A stretch of 64,000 nucleotides of DNA, from the NCBI GenBank assembly GCA_934120675.1, contig CAKOUU010000004.1:36732-100731 (forward strand), given 5' to 3'. A model generated the notes under the pieces. That model was not told where the DNA came from. It worked only from the letters and a program-made list of their open reading frames with translations, and made no database searches. Below, one piece after another: positions 6,670-15,140 of the stretch. The stretch's first letter is position 1, and each line of letters opens with the position of its first letter. This stretch comes from an uncultured Clostridia bacterium (lineage in GTDB: Bacteria; Bacillota; Clostridia; TANB77; CAG-508). The translations under genes and the position numbers were made by a program.

Positions 6670-8969
6670 TGTTCCCTCCTATAATTTTGCCACTTCTTTA
6701 TAAAATTTGTTGCATACTTAAATATCATTAAGGATATACTAAATAATCCCATAATAAATAAATTTATTTTTCCAAATGGTACTAATAATTTATTTTCAAT
6801 AATAATATTTTGCATATACTTTATAATCATATATATAATAGGAATCGATAACACTATTGTTATCATTAATGCTTTAAGAAACATATATATACATTCAAAC
6901 ATTAATATTTTATTTATATTTTCCTCTGTTGCTCCGACAATATTTAAAACTATAAATTCTTGTTTTCTTTCGCATATACTTGCATTTATAATATTAATTG
7001 TGCTAATTATACCAATTATAATTATCGAAATTACAATAATATTTAATATTAATTGAACTATTTCTATATAAATTATTTTTTCTTGATTTTCTAATGAATA
7101 ATATTCTGCATCAATACCTATATTTTGTTTTTTTACTATATTATCAATATAACTTGAAAAATTCATAATATTTTTGCATTTTACTTTTATCAATATTTCA
7201 TCCAAATCACTTACAATCCAATTTTCAACTTCATATCCTTCAGTATCATTATAATCAGAATTTATTTTTTGAATATTATTATAGTTTTCCATATTAGTAA
7301 AAATAATTGGTGCAAGATACTTAAATTGCAATTCTTTAAATCCTTTTATATTTTCATTTGTAATAATATAATTTCCATTCAATTTTCCATTATTTATTTT
7401 CTTATATTGATTAACTTCATTTTCTTCATCATTCAATACTGATATAAGATTTAAATCAAAATTAATACCTGTTTTTAATACATCATAATTTGTATATACT
7501 AAATCTCGTCCTTCCAAAATTTCAGTAGCCTTGTTATAAATTATATAATCCCCATATTGAGCATTCAGTTTTTTTATATAATTATTATATGTTTCATCAT
7601 CTAAGCCAACAATAACCATATGCATACTTTGTTTTCCATCATTATATGTTGTAACATTATCCGTCAAAAGTGCCTGTTTAGGTTCTACCAATACATTTAT
7701 TCCTGTGAGTTTATATTCCGTATATTCAATTTTATCTCCTGTATTATTTTCATAGTCTTTCAATATTTTTTTGTAATTAATGTTTTGTGTTGAATCTATG
7801 GATAACTTAGCATCTGAATCATATTCATTTATTAGTTTAGCACTTTCTTTTTCATATTGAATATATGTATTTATTGTAATATATGATAGCATACATATTA
7901 CTAATAGCATTATTATAATTGAATATTTATTTTTATTTCTTTTTACATTCTTTATTGCTACTTTTCCTTCTATTGGTAATATTCGTTCTATAATTGTATT
8001 CTTTCTATGTTTTATTTGTTTATTATTTCTAATACCTTGAATAACTGATGTTGTACTTGCTTTTATACTTGGTATTATAGATGATATAAAAATATTAAAT
8101 ATAATAATTCCTAGAGATAATATTATGTATCTTATATTTAATATCAATCTGAAATTATACCCTGTATTTTTTAATATATTATTCAATAATTTCAAAATCA
8201 CATTAGAACTAAAAATTGATATTATTCCTCCTATAAAAATACCTATTGCTCCCATTATTATGCCTTCAAATAATATCATTTTTAATATTTGTCCTTCTGT
8301 TCCTCCTATACTGTTTAAAACTGCATACTCCTTTTTTCTCTCATTTATAGTTATCAAAAAAGCATTATATAATATTATTATAAATAAAATTGATATTGCT
8401 GCAAAAATAATTATAATCATTAATTCAATAGCATATGAATAATTAATTCTTGCTATACATTTAGGTATATAGTTTTCTGTTTCGATTTCAACATCAATAA
8501 TCCCATATATAGTTAGTAGTTTTTGATTAAATTCGCATTTATTTTTAGAATTTTCAATTTCACCAGTTGATATATTTAATGTTTGTAATATATCGTTTGA
8601 ATACTTGCAAACATCTTTCACATTTTTATATCTAATATATATATTTAAATTTTTTTCATTATCTTTCATGACATAATTTTTATCTACTTCTGTCAGTTCT
8701 GTATCATTTATTTTTTGAATATATATTTTTTCAATATATTCCTTATTTTTTATTTTTTCAAAATCTTTATTGCTTAAATCTTTAAGTATTACATGATAAT
8801 CATTTTTTTCTTTTTCTGAAATCTCTATAATTCCGTTTTTGATACTACTAACTAGAATTGTTGTAGTAAATATCAATATTGAACATAACATTATAGATAT
8901 AATTGTAAATAATGTTCTTTTTATATTGCTTTTTAAATTATTTAATGTTAGCTTTAGTTCTGTTTTCAT
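6666..8969 (-). CDS. FtsX-like ABC transporter permease
   Basis: 767 residues. One N-terminal helix is followed by an outer domain of about 130 residues, three helices (near 180-320), a further single helix, a second outer domain of about 250 residues and three C-terminal helices. This is a doubled FtsX/MacB permease layout. FtsX signature blocks appear twice: INERKKEYAVLNSIGGTEGQ and ICERKQEFIVLNIVGATEEN. The start at 8969 is set by GGGGGAGAAAAAATG; an earlier in-frame ATG at 9005 lacks a ribosome binding site. Such pairs often export or sense antimicrobial peptides or lipoproteins; the LytTR module next door fits a regulated stress exporter, but the cargo is unknown. Confidence 0.9.
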   Translation of the reverse strand: MKTELKLTLNNLKSNIKRTLFTIISIMLCSILIFTTTILVSSIKNGIIEISEKEKNDYHVILKDLSNKDFEKIKNKEYIEKIYIQKINDTELTEVDKNYVMKDNEKNLNIYIRYKNVKDVCKYSNDILQTLNISTGEIENSKNKCEFNQKLLTIYGIIDVEIETENYIPKCIARINYSYAIELMIIIIFAAISILFIIILYNAFLITINERKKEYAVLNSIGGTEGQILKMILFEGIIMGAIGIFIGGIISIFSSNVILKLLNNILKNTGYNFRLILNIRYIILSLGIIIFNIFISSIIPSIKASTTSVIQGIRNNKQIKHRKNTIIERILPIEGKVAIKNVKRNKNKYSIIIMLLVICMLSYITINTYIQYEKESAKLINEYDSDAKLSIDSTQNINYKKILKDYENNTGDKIEYTEYKLTGINVLVEPKQALLTDNVTTYNDGKQSMHMVIVGLDDETYNNYIKKLNAQYGDYIIYNKATEILEGRDLVYTNYDVLKTGINFDLNLISVLNDEENEVNQYKKINNGKLNGNYIITNENIKGFKELQFKYLAPIIFTNMENYNNIQKINSDYNDTEGYEVENWIVSDLDEILIKVKCKNIMNFSSYIDNIVKKQNIGIDAEYYSLENQEKIIYIEIVQLILNIIVISIIIIGIISTINIINASICERKQEFIVLNIVGATEENINKILMFECIYMFLKALMITIVLSIPIIYMIIKYMQNIIIENKLLVPFGKINLFIMGLFSISLMIFKYATNFIKKWQNYRREQ

Positions 8970-9010
8970 TTTTTCTCCCCCGTAAAATAATGTATAAATA
9001 TGCAAAAAAA

Positions 9011-9054
9011 TATTGATGTTTTATATATATCATTTAAAATATAAAACATCAATA
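9011..9054. repeat. 15-bp perfect inverted repeat upstream of permease
   Basis: TATTGATGTTTTATA (9011-9025) and its exact complement (9040-9054) flank a 14-nt loop. On the minus strand a T-run follows, so it could be an attenuator in the leader of the ABC operon or an operator. It lies 42 nt before the permease start. Confidence 0.55.
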
Positions 9055-9140
9055 AAACTTTATATTCTTTTGTTTACAATTCCATTTATCTTAACAGGAT
9101 TACCATTTATCATTATTTTTTTACAACTTTTTCAATATAT

Positions 9141-9172
9141 AAAAAGCAAGTGGTTATCAACAAGCACTTGCT
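9141..9172 (-). terminator. Rho-independent terminator of PadR operon
   Basis: AGCAAGTG and CACTTGCT pair as an 8-bp stem (9145-9172); on the minus strand it runs straight into TTTTTATA. It lies 35 nt after the stop of the SEDS-like gene. Confidence 0.75.
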
Positions 9173-9206
9173 AAAATTTTACTATCTTCTTTATTTAATT
9201 ATAAAA

Positions 9207-10583
9207 TTATAAGTTGTAATCTGTTTTTTCTGCTTTTATATTATTTCTAATAAGTATATCCTTTCTTCTATAAATGGCTAATACCAAAGCCAAACACATC
9301 ATATTAACAATAAGATTTAACCTACCATAAGAAACAAATGGCAAATTAAAATTAGCATCAATTATTAAATTCAAATTCATAAGAATATTAAATATACTTT
9401 GTAAAATAAACATACTAGACATTCCAATTATTAATAATTTTCCATTAATTTCTTTTATCTTAATTGAATTTATAATTAGTTCTATACTTAAGGCTAAAAC
9501 TGCTATTACTATTCCAATGCTTACTACCCAGCCATAATGTGCTAAAATTGATATAAACGCATAATTTGTGCCTTCGTCAAATATTTCTAAAGCATTGCTA
9601 GTATCGTCCGCTTCACCAAATGTTTGAGCAGAATTTATAATTATTTTTCTATTTAAAGGGATCCATCCATAACAATCTGCTTGACTTTCTGGATTATATA
9701 CTGCTACAAATCTATCAACAATATATGGTGTTTCAATTATTACACTTAGCGATAAAATTGTTCCTAAAATTATTGGTATTCCCCAAAGGATTAGTAAATT
9801 TCTTTTTCTATTTGTTTTAGTTTGTACCAATTTTACAGTTCCTATTATTAAATAAATAAGTCCTAATATAAATGCTGATACAATAGATGGTATCCTTACA
9901 AAAATAAATATAGAAATTATACTTAATGTTATTATTTTAGCTAATTTTAAATTTATATTCTTATTGAATATTGTAACATTCTTTTTGTATTGTTTTTCAC
10001 TATTTAAAAAGCCTACAAACGCAATAATATAAAGTGGCATTGCAATAACAACTGGTGAAAGTGTAATTGATGGTGAAATATATATGTATGGTAATCCATT
10101 TATATCTATTCCAAAAAGAAATGAATAGACAATAAATAAAGTTGCAATTATATAAAATATATTTGAGTATTTCATTATTTTTGTATAATCAATAAAATAT
10201 ACACATATACCTAAAATACTGCCTACTATTAAAGAAATTATATATCTTTCAAAAAAATTCATTGAATTATATCCATCTGTTACTATATTACATGTTCTAG
10301 TAAATGCAACTAAAAATCCAAATCCTAAAAGCACTATTAAAATTATTAACAATTTCCAGTCTAGTTTTGGCTTATGTATTTTATTTAATTTTTCTCCGAT
10401 TTCTTTGGCATCTCCCATTTGTGTAATTGCTTTTTCTTCTGCTTCTTTTTCCTTTAGTCCATCTTGAATATAGTTTTCTTTTGATTCTTCTATATGATTT
10501 TCTAACTCTTCTGATATGCTATTTCGTATAGGTTTGTATTTTATCTGTTCACATACTGTATTTAAAAATTCTTTAATTTGCAA
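9207..10583 (-). CDS. HAAS domain fused to SEDS (FtsW/RodA-like) membrane protein
   Basis: 458 residues from a TTG start that lies 8 nt after AGGAGG; the earlier GTG at 10592 sits inside that ribosome binding site. Residues 1-70 form a cytosolic HAAS-type domain (SISEELENHIEESKENYIQDG and KAITQMGDAKEIGEKL), the domain usually found next to PadR repressors. Residues about 75-445 hold some ten membrane helices with the SEDS tail LPFVSYG...NLIVNM. Active SEDS glycosyltransferases carry a QPSE motif and a catalytic Asp in a TDF motif. Here the matching places read TLSP and EGTNYAF (Asn near residue 340), and LPFVSYGG is LPFVSYGR. It may therefore be a non-enzymatic or altered SEDS protein. Its start overlaps padR by 11 nt. 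Confidence 0.85.
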   Translation of the reverse strand: MQIKEFLNTVCEQIKYKPIRNSISEELENHIEESKENYIQDGLKEKEAEEKAITQMGDAKEIGEKLNKIHKPKLDWKLLIILIVLLGFGFLVAFTRTCNIVTDGYNSMNFFERYIISLIVGSILGICVYFIDYTKIMKYSNIFYIIATLFIVYSFLFGIDINGLPYIYISPSITLSPVVIAMPLYIIAFVGFLNSEKQYKKNVTIFNKNINLKLAKIITLSIISIFIFVRIPSIVSAFILGLIYLIIGTVKLVQTKTNRKRNLLILWGIPIILGTILSLSVIIETPYIVDRFVAVYNPESQADCYGWIPLNRKIIINSAQTFGEADDTSNALEIFDEGTNYAFISILAHYGWVVSIGIVIAVLALSIELIINSIKIKEINGKLLIIGMSSMFILQSIFNILMNLNLIIDANFNLPFVSYGRLNLIVNMMCLALVLAIYRRKDILIRNNIKAEKTDYNL

Positions 10584-10911
10584 ATGAAACACCTCCTAAT
10601 ACATGGTTAATTCCATTGCTAAAAATTTTCCATTCTTCTTTTTTCTCTTTTAACTGTTTTTTTCCTTTTTCAGTTATTGCATAATATTTTCTTTTCTTTG
10701 CTGTTGTTTCATCCCAATATGATGTTATAAATCCGTTTTCTTCTAATCCATGTAATATTGGATATAGTGTTCCTTCTTTTAATTCAAATACATTCTCTGA
10801 TTTTTCTTTTAATTTTTTTATCATCTCATATCCATACATGTTTTGATTTTTTAATAAGTCCAATACTAGCATTGTTGTGCTTCCTTTTAGTAATTCTTTA
10901 CTAATTTTCAC
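10573..10911 (-). CDS. PadR-family transcriptional repressor
   Basis: 112 residues with a winged-helix PadR domain: GSTTMLVLDLL, MYGYEMIKKLKE, the wing turn ELKEGTLYPILHGLEENGFI and the strand KRKYYAITEKGKKQL. The start is GTG at 10911, seven nt after AAGGAGGGG. Size and the missing C-terminal helical extension put it with the small PadR-s2 group. It heads a two-gene operon with the HAAS-SEDS protein, the standard PadR-HAAS pairing, and its promoter is covered by a textbook PadR operator, so autorepression is likely. Confidence 0.93.
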   Translation of the reverse strand: MKISKELLKGSTTMLVLDLLKNQNMYGYEMIKKLKEKSENVFELKEGTLYPILHGLEENGFITSYWDETTAKKRKYYAITEKGKKQLKEKKEEWKIFSNGINHVLGGVSFAN

Positions 10912-10936
10912 TTTTATCCCCTCCTTAAAAATAAAT

Positions 10937-10982
10937 ATACCTAGATATTCTATGTATTTTTATACATTGTATATCTAGGTAT
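10937..10982. promoter_or_regulatory. PadR operator: two concentric palindromes
   Basis: An inner ATGT-N8-ACAT site (10952-10967) matches the known PadR consensus exactly. A perfect 12-bp inverted repeat, ATACCTAGATAT / ATATCTAGGTAT (10937-10948 and 10971-10982), shares the same centre (10959.5). The element covers the -10 box of the padR promoter, which explains repression by steric block. Confidence 0.8.
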
Positions 10983-10994
10983 TGTTTTTGTCAA
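10966..10994 (-). promoter_or_regulatory. padR promoter
   Basis: Minus-strand TTGACA (10989-10994, consensus) and TACAAT (10966-10971) with a 17-nt spacer. The -10 lies inside the palindromic operator. Confidence 0.85.
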
Positions 10995-11035
10995 TAGATT
11001 TTTATAATTATTCAAATTTTTTTATAAAACTAATA

Positions 11036-11149
11036 CTATAATTTATAATATTTGTTGGCTAATTCTTTTGCTTGTTCTTCTGTTATGGATTTTTCTTTAT
11101 ACCGTTTTAATTTATAATTCTTCGGTTTTAAATGTGAAATAGCCTTCAT
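11036..11149 (-). CDS. Possible 37-residue basic peptide overlapping the fic 3' end
   Basis: An ATG at 11149 opens a frame (+1 relative to fic) that overlaps the last 38 nt of fic and runs to TAG at 11036-11038. The peptide is very basic in its first half (HLKPKNYKLKRYKEK) and ends SITEEQAKELANKYYKL, which looks like real protein rather than random AT-rich translation. There is no clear ribosome binding site. It could be a small partner of Fic, or a C-terminal tail of an ancestral longer fic gene now out of frame. Confidence 0.3.
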   Translation of the reverse strand: MKAISHLKPKNYKLKRYKEKSITEEQAKELANKYYKL

Positions 11150-11717
11150 ATAGATAACTATTATCTATACCTTTCATATATACTTCTCTATCATTTATCT
11201 TATCAGTTAAACTATGTTTTAGCAATTCTTTAATTTCTATATCTTTTATTGGACTACGTTCCATTGCAAGCAAATAATCTGTTTTATCTACTTTTCTCCA
11301 GTCAACTACTAAATTTAGCTCTTTCTTTAAAATTAAATCTAGCCATATTCTTGTACTTCTGCCATTTCCTTCTCTAAAAGGATGTGCTATATTCATTTCT
11401 ACATATTTTTCTATTATTTCTTCATATGTTGACTGTGGCATTTTCTCGATATTTTTAATTGCTTCTTCAAGATAAGTAAGAGGTGTAAATCTGAAATTTC
11501 CTTTTGCTATATTTACTTTTCTTATATTTCCTGCAAATTCATATATTTCATCAAATAAATATTTATGAATTTTCTTTAAAGTTTCAAATGTTCCTGGCTC
11601 TAATTTATTTAAATAACCTGTTTCAAACATTTCTTTTGCTCGTATTTTGCTAATTTTTTCTTCTTCTCTTGCAAGTTCTGCTTGGTCAGTAATATTTAAT
11701 TTATTCTCTAAAATCAT
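11112..11717 (-). CDS. Fic-domain AMP-transferase, class III type
   Basis: 201 residues. The catalytic Fic motif HPFREGNGRSTR spans residues 112-123, with the flap strand GNFRFTP near 73-79. Fic enzymes transfer AMP (or another nucleotide part) to target-protein hydroxyls. The inhibitory-helix motif [ST]xxxE[GN] is present at the C-terminus as SYLYEG (S187, E191). That is where class III single-protein Fic enzymes carry it, so activity is probably self-restrained. No separate antitoxin with an inhibitory helix lies upstream. It follows lysS with 36 nt between, probably as the last gene of that operon. Confidence 0.92.
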   Translation of the reverse strand: MILENKLNITDQAELAREEEKISKIRAKEMFETGYLNKLEPGTFETLKKIHKYLFDEIYEFAGNIRKVNIAKGNFRFTPLTYLEEAIKNIEKMPQSTYEEIIEKYVEMNIAHPFREGNGRSTRIWLDLILKKELNLVVDWRKVDKTDYLLAMERSPIKDIEIKELLKHSLTDKINDREVYMKGIDNSYLYEGYFTFKTEEL

Positions 11718-11753
11718 TTTTTACCTCCTCAGGCATTTTTTACATACCAACTT

Positions 11754-13262
11754 TTAGTTTAAAGGTTTCATTGTTGGGAATAGTAATACATCTCTAATTG
11801 ATGCAGCATCTGTTAATAACATTACTAATCTATCAACACCAATTCCTAAACCACCTGTTGGAGGCATACCATATTCAAGAGCTTGAATAAAGTCTTCATC
11901 CATCATACCTGCTTCTTCGTCTCCGGCATTTCTAGCTTCAACTTGTTTTTTAAATCTTTCATATTGGTCAATTGGGTCATTTAATTCTGAGAATGCATTT
12001 CCATATTCTCTACCACCAATAAATATTTCAAATCTTTCTGTTAATCTTGGGTCTTTTGGACTTCTTTTTGCAAGTGGTGAAATTTCTACTGGATAATCAT
12101 ATATAAATGTTGGTTGTATTAATGTTTTTTCTACATACTCGTCAAAGAATAAGCTGATTACATCTCCTCTTGTTTCTTTTGTTGAGTCTGGAATTTCTAA
12201 TCCTCTTTCTTTTGCTAATGCAACTGCTTCTTCGTCTGAATTGATTTCGTTGAAGTCAACTCCGCAAGCTTCTTTTATGCTATCTATCATAGTAATTCTT
12301 TTCCATCCTGGTGTTAAGTCAATATCTTGTCCTTGATATGTTATTTTTGTTGTTCCCAAAACTTTCATAGCACATTTTGTGAATATTTCTTCTGTTATAT
12401 CCATCATATCATTGTAATCTTGGTATGCAGCATATAATTCTATTGATGTAAATTCTGGGTTATGTCTAATATCCATACCTTCATTTCTGAATATTCTACC
12501 CATTTCATATACTTTATCATATCCACCAACTATTAATCTTTTTAAGTTTAATTCTGTTGCAATTCTTAAATACATTGGTAAATCTAATGCATTGTGATGT
12601 GTTATAAATGGTTTTGCTGTTGCTCCACCTGATATTGTGTTTAATATTGGTGTTTCAACTTCTAGGTAACCTTTTTCGTCTAATATTCTTCTTATCTCTG
12701 TTATTATTTTGCTTCTTGCTTCAAATGTTTTCTTTACTTCTGGATTCATTATTAAATCAACATATCTTTGTCTATATCTCAAATCTGGATCTTTTAATCC
12801 ATGGAATTTTTCTGGTAATGGTCTTAATGATTTTGAAAGTAATGTTACTTCTTTTGCATGTACAGAAATTTCTTCTGTTCTTGTTTTAAATACAAAACCT
12901 GTAATTCCAATGATATCACCAATATCATATGTTTTAAATGCTTTGTAGCTTTCTTCTCCTAAATCATTTATACTTACATAACTTTGGATTTTTTCATCAC
13001 TGTCTTGTATTGTACAGAATGATGCTTTTCCCATTATTCTTTTTGCAATTATTCTACCAGCAACTGTTACATCTTTTTGTTCAAATTGTTCGTAATTTGC
13101 TTTTATTTCTCCTGCTGAATTTGTTCTATTAAATTTTGTTATTTCAAATGGGTCTTTTCCTTCTTCTTGTAATTCCTTTAATTTGTCTCTTCTTATTTGC
13201 ATTAGATGGTTTATATCTAATTCTTCTACTTCGTTATTATTGTTATTCTTATTTTCGCTCAT
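11754..13262 (-). CDS. lysS: Lysyl-tRNA synthetase (class II)
   Basis: 502 residues: N-terminal OB-fold anticodon-binding domain (about 60-170), then the class II catalytic core with motif 1 (EVETPILNTISGGATAKPF), motif 2 (RNEGMDIRHNPEFTSIE) and motif 3 (GLGIGVDRLVML). It charges tRNA-Lys in the cytoplasm. Length is normal for bacterial LysS. The upstream region has a long inverted repeat (13293-13417) and no T-box. It lies downstream of obg in the same direction and upstream of fic. Confidence 0.97.
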   Translation of the reverse strand: MSENKNNNNNEVEELDINHLMQIRRDKLKELQEEGKDPFEITKFNRTNSAGEIKANYEQFEQKDVTVAGRIIAKRIMGKASFCTIQDSDEKIQSYVSINDLGEESYKAFKTYDIGDIIGITGFVFKTRTEEISVHAKEVTLLSKSLRPLPEKFHGLKDPDLRYRQRYVDLIMNPEVKKTFEARSKIITEIRRILDEKGYLEVETPILNTISGGATAKPFITHHNALDLPMYLRIATELNLKRLIVGGYDKVYEMGRIFRNEGMDIRHNPEFTSIELYAAYQDYNDMMDITEEIFTKCAMKVLGTTKITYQGQDIDLTPGWKRITMIDSIKEACGVDFNEINSDEEAVALAKERGLEIPDSTKETRGDVISLFFDEYVEKTLIQPTFIYDYPVEISPLAKRSPKDPRLTERFEIFIGGREYGNAFSELNDPIDQYERFKKQVEARNAGDEEAGMMDEDFIQALEYGMPPTGGLGIGVDRLVMLLTDAASIRDVLLFPTMKPLN

Positions 13263-13292
13263 TTTACTTTCTCCTTTTTATTTATATATTTT

Positions 13293-13417
13293 AATTTTAA
13301 AAATAATGCTTATATTGCTAGGCAAACTTTATAAAAAAGGCAAGGGCGCATACTTTTGTATGTAACCGCGTTTTTTATAAAGTTTAACGACGCAAGATGA
13401 GTATTATTTTTAAAATT
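13293..13417. repeat. 125-bp imperfect palindrome between obg and lysS
   Basis: Both ends read AATTTTAAAAATAAT toward the centre. Inside lies a perfect 15-bp pair, AAACTTTATAAAAAA / TTTTTTATAAAGTTT, then an apical CATAC-TTTT-GTATG hairpin. The element fills the 154-nt gap between the two genes and touches the obg stop codon. It could be a mobile inverted-repeat element, a terminator or a structured lysS leader; nothing in it codes. Confidence 0.75.
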
Positions 13418-14691
13418 TACTCGTACCACTCAAGTTCCCAGTCAGAAATCTTAACAGTATCACCTTCACACACACCAAGTTCTTTAAGCTTATCTTCAAT
13501 TCCCATATTTTTTAAACATTTTTGGAAATAATACATAGACTCATTATCTTCAATATTAATTCTACCCATAAGTCTATCAACAGCTCTACCTTTAACATAG
13601 AAAACCCCATCTTCTTCGTATGCTTCCCATTCTTGGTCTTTGTCTTGCAAAGTATATACAACTCTATCTTCGATTTCAACCAATTCTTCTTTTGGTAAAG
13701 TTTTTAGAACTTCTGTAACGTGGTCTATTAGTTGTTCAACTCCTTCACCTGTAACTGATGAAATTTTGAATAATTCTAATTTTTCTTTTTTAGCTAATTC
13801 TTCTAACTTTTTCAAATTTGTATCGTCTTGCATACTGTCTATTTTAGTTGCAACTAATATCTGTTTTCGTTTTACCAACTTTTCACTATATTTTGCAAGT
13901 TCTTCATTTATTGTTTTGTAATCTTCAATAGGGTCTCTGCCTTCTTGCCCAGAAACATCAATAAAATGTAATAGTAATCTTGTTCTTTCAACATGTCTTA
14001 AGAATTGAATTCCAAGTCCTACTCCTTCACTTGCGCCTTCTATAATTCCTGGTATATCTGCTATTACAAATCCATCACCATTTTTTGTTTTTACAACTCC
14101 TAAATTTGGATTTATTGTTGTAAAGTGATAGTTTGCAATTTTAGGTCTTGCATCTGTTACTGTTGATAAAAAAGTTGATTTTCCTACATTTGGAAATCCT
14201 AATAAACCTACGTCTGCCAATAATTTTAATTCTAATATTAATTCTTTTTCTTCTCCTTTTTCTCCATCTTCTGAGAATCTAGGTGCTTGTCTTGTAGGTG
14301 TTGCAAAGTGTGAGTTACCTCTTCCACCTCTTCCACCTTTTAATATTAATTCCTTTTGGTTTGGTTTAGATAAGTCTGCAACAACTTTTCCCGTTTCTGC
14401 ATCTTTTACAACAGTACCTATTGGAACTTTGATATATAAATCTTCTCCATATTTTCCATTACAACGGTTTCCGCTTCCATTTTCACCATCTTTTGCTTTA
14501 AATTTTCTGTTATATCTAAAATCGATTAGTGTATTTTTATCTTTATCGACTTGAAAATAGATGTTTCCACCATTTCCACCGTCTCCACCATCAGGTCCAC
14601 CTGCTGCCACATATTTTTCTCTTCTAAATGTTGCAGCACCATTTCCGCCGTTACCTGATTTAATTATTATTTTTGTATAATCTGTAAACAT
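13417..14691 (-). CDS. obg: GTPase Obg/CgtA
   Basis: 424 residues: glycine-rich Obg fold (1-158, many GGxGG turns), G domain with GFPNVGKST (G1), DIPG (G3), TKID (G4) and the SSVTGEG region (G5), and a C-terminal OCT domain (about 345-424). Obg links ribosome maturation to cellular energy state and, in spore formers, to sporulation control. The TAA stop is at 13417-13419. It is followed by the palindrome and lysS. Confidence 0.97.
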   Translation of the reverse strand: MFTDYTKIIIKSGNGGNGAATFRREKYVAAGGPDGGDGGNGGNIYFQVDKDKNTLIDFRYNRKFKAKDGENGSGNRCNGKYGEDLYIKVPIGTVVKDAETGKVVADLSKPNQKELILKGGRGGRGNSHFATPTRQAPRFSEDGEKGEEKELILELKLLADVGLLGFPNVGKSTFLSTVTDARPKIANYHFTTINPNLGVVKTKNGDGFVIADIPGIIEGASEGVGLGIQFLRHVERTRLLLHFIDVSGQEGRDPIEDYKTINEELAKYSEKLVKRKQILVATKIDSMQDDTNLKKLEELAKKEKLELFKISSVTGEGVEQLIDHVTEVLKTLPKEELVEIEDRVVYTLQDKDQEWEAYEEDGVFYVKGRAVDRLMGRINIEDNESMYYFQKCLKNMGIEDKLKELGVCEGDTVKISDWELEWYE

Positions 14692-14702
14692 TTTTCCTCC
14701 CT

Positions 14703-15119
14703 CTATTTAATTTCTTGTATTGATATATATTTTATAAGTCCCATTTTAGTATATTTTGTCACATCTACCTTGTATCTTTTATTATCTGATATCACCTTAT
14801 AATTTGGAATATTTAAATAGTTACCCTCATTAATTTTCACACATAGTATTGCATCAAAATAATTATCTTCATTTTTTTCAAAAACTTCTTGTATTAATTT
14901 TTTTACATCTCTTCCATTTTGAGTTCCTATATAGTCTTCAAAAGAAGAATTATATTTAGATACTTGATTATTATAAAAACCACTTACATAAATATCTACT
15001 CCTGTCGTGGCTATACTTATCATATTGTAAACATAAATTGCAATAATTATAAATGCTAATATCATCATTATTACTATTAATACTTTTTTTATTTTACTTT
15101 CATTTTCTAACTTATTCAT
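14703..15119 (-). CDS. Single-pass membrane protein, unknown
   Basis: 138 residues: short charged start, one transmembrane helix (about 12-32), then an outer domain of about 105 residues rich in Asn, Tyr and Lys (YNNQVSKYNSSFEDYIG, then a C-terminal strand-rich part). No lipobox and no catalytic motif that I recognise. It lies between trpS and obg with short gaps (21 and 11 nt), so it is co-transcribed with them. Function unknown. Confidence 0.65.
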   Translation of the reverse strand: MNKLENESKIKKVLIVIMMILAFIIIAIYVYNMISIATTGVDIYVSGFYNNQVSKYNSSFEDYIGTQNGRDVKKLIQEVFEKNEDNYFDAILCVKINEGNYLNIPNYKVISDNKRYKVDVTKYTKMGLIKYISIQEIK

Positions 15120-15140
15120 ATGTTTATTTCCCCTTTAATT

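Noticed and set aside
13330..13380. T-box-like end GTAACCGCG upstream of lysS
   Set aside because: It reads on the plus strand while lysS is on the minus strand, lacks the GGTGG part and lies in the apical region of a palindrome.
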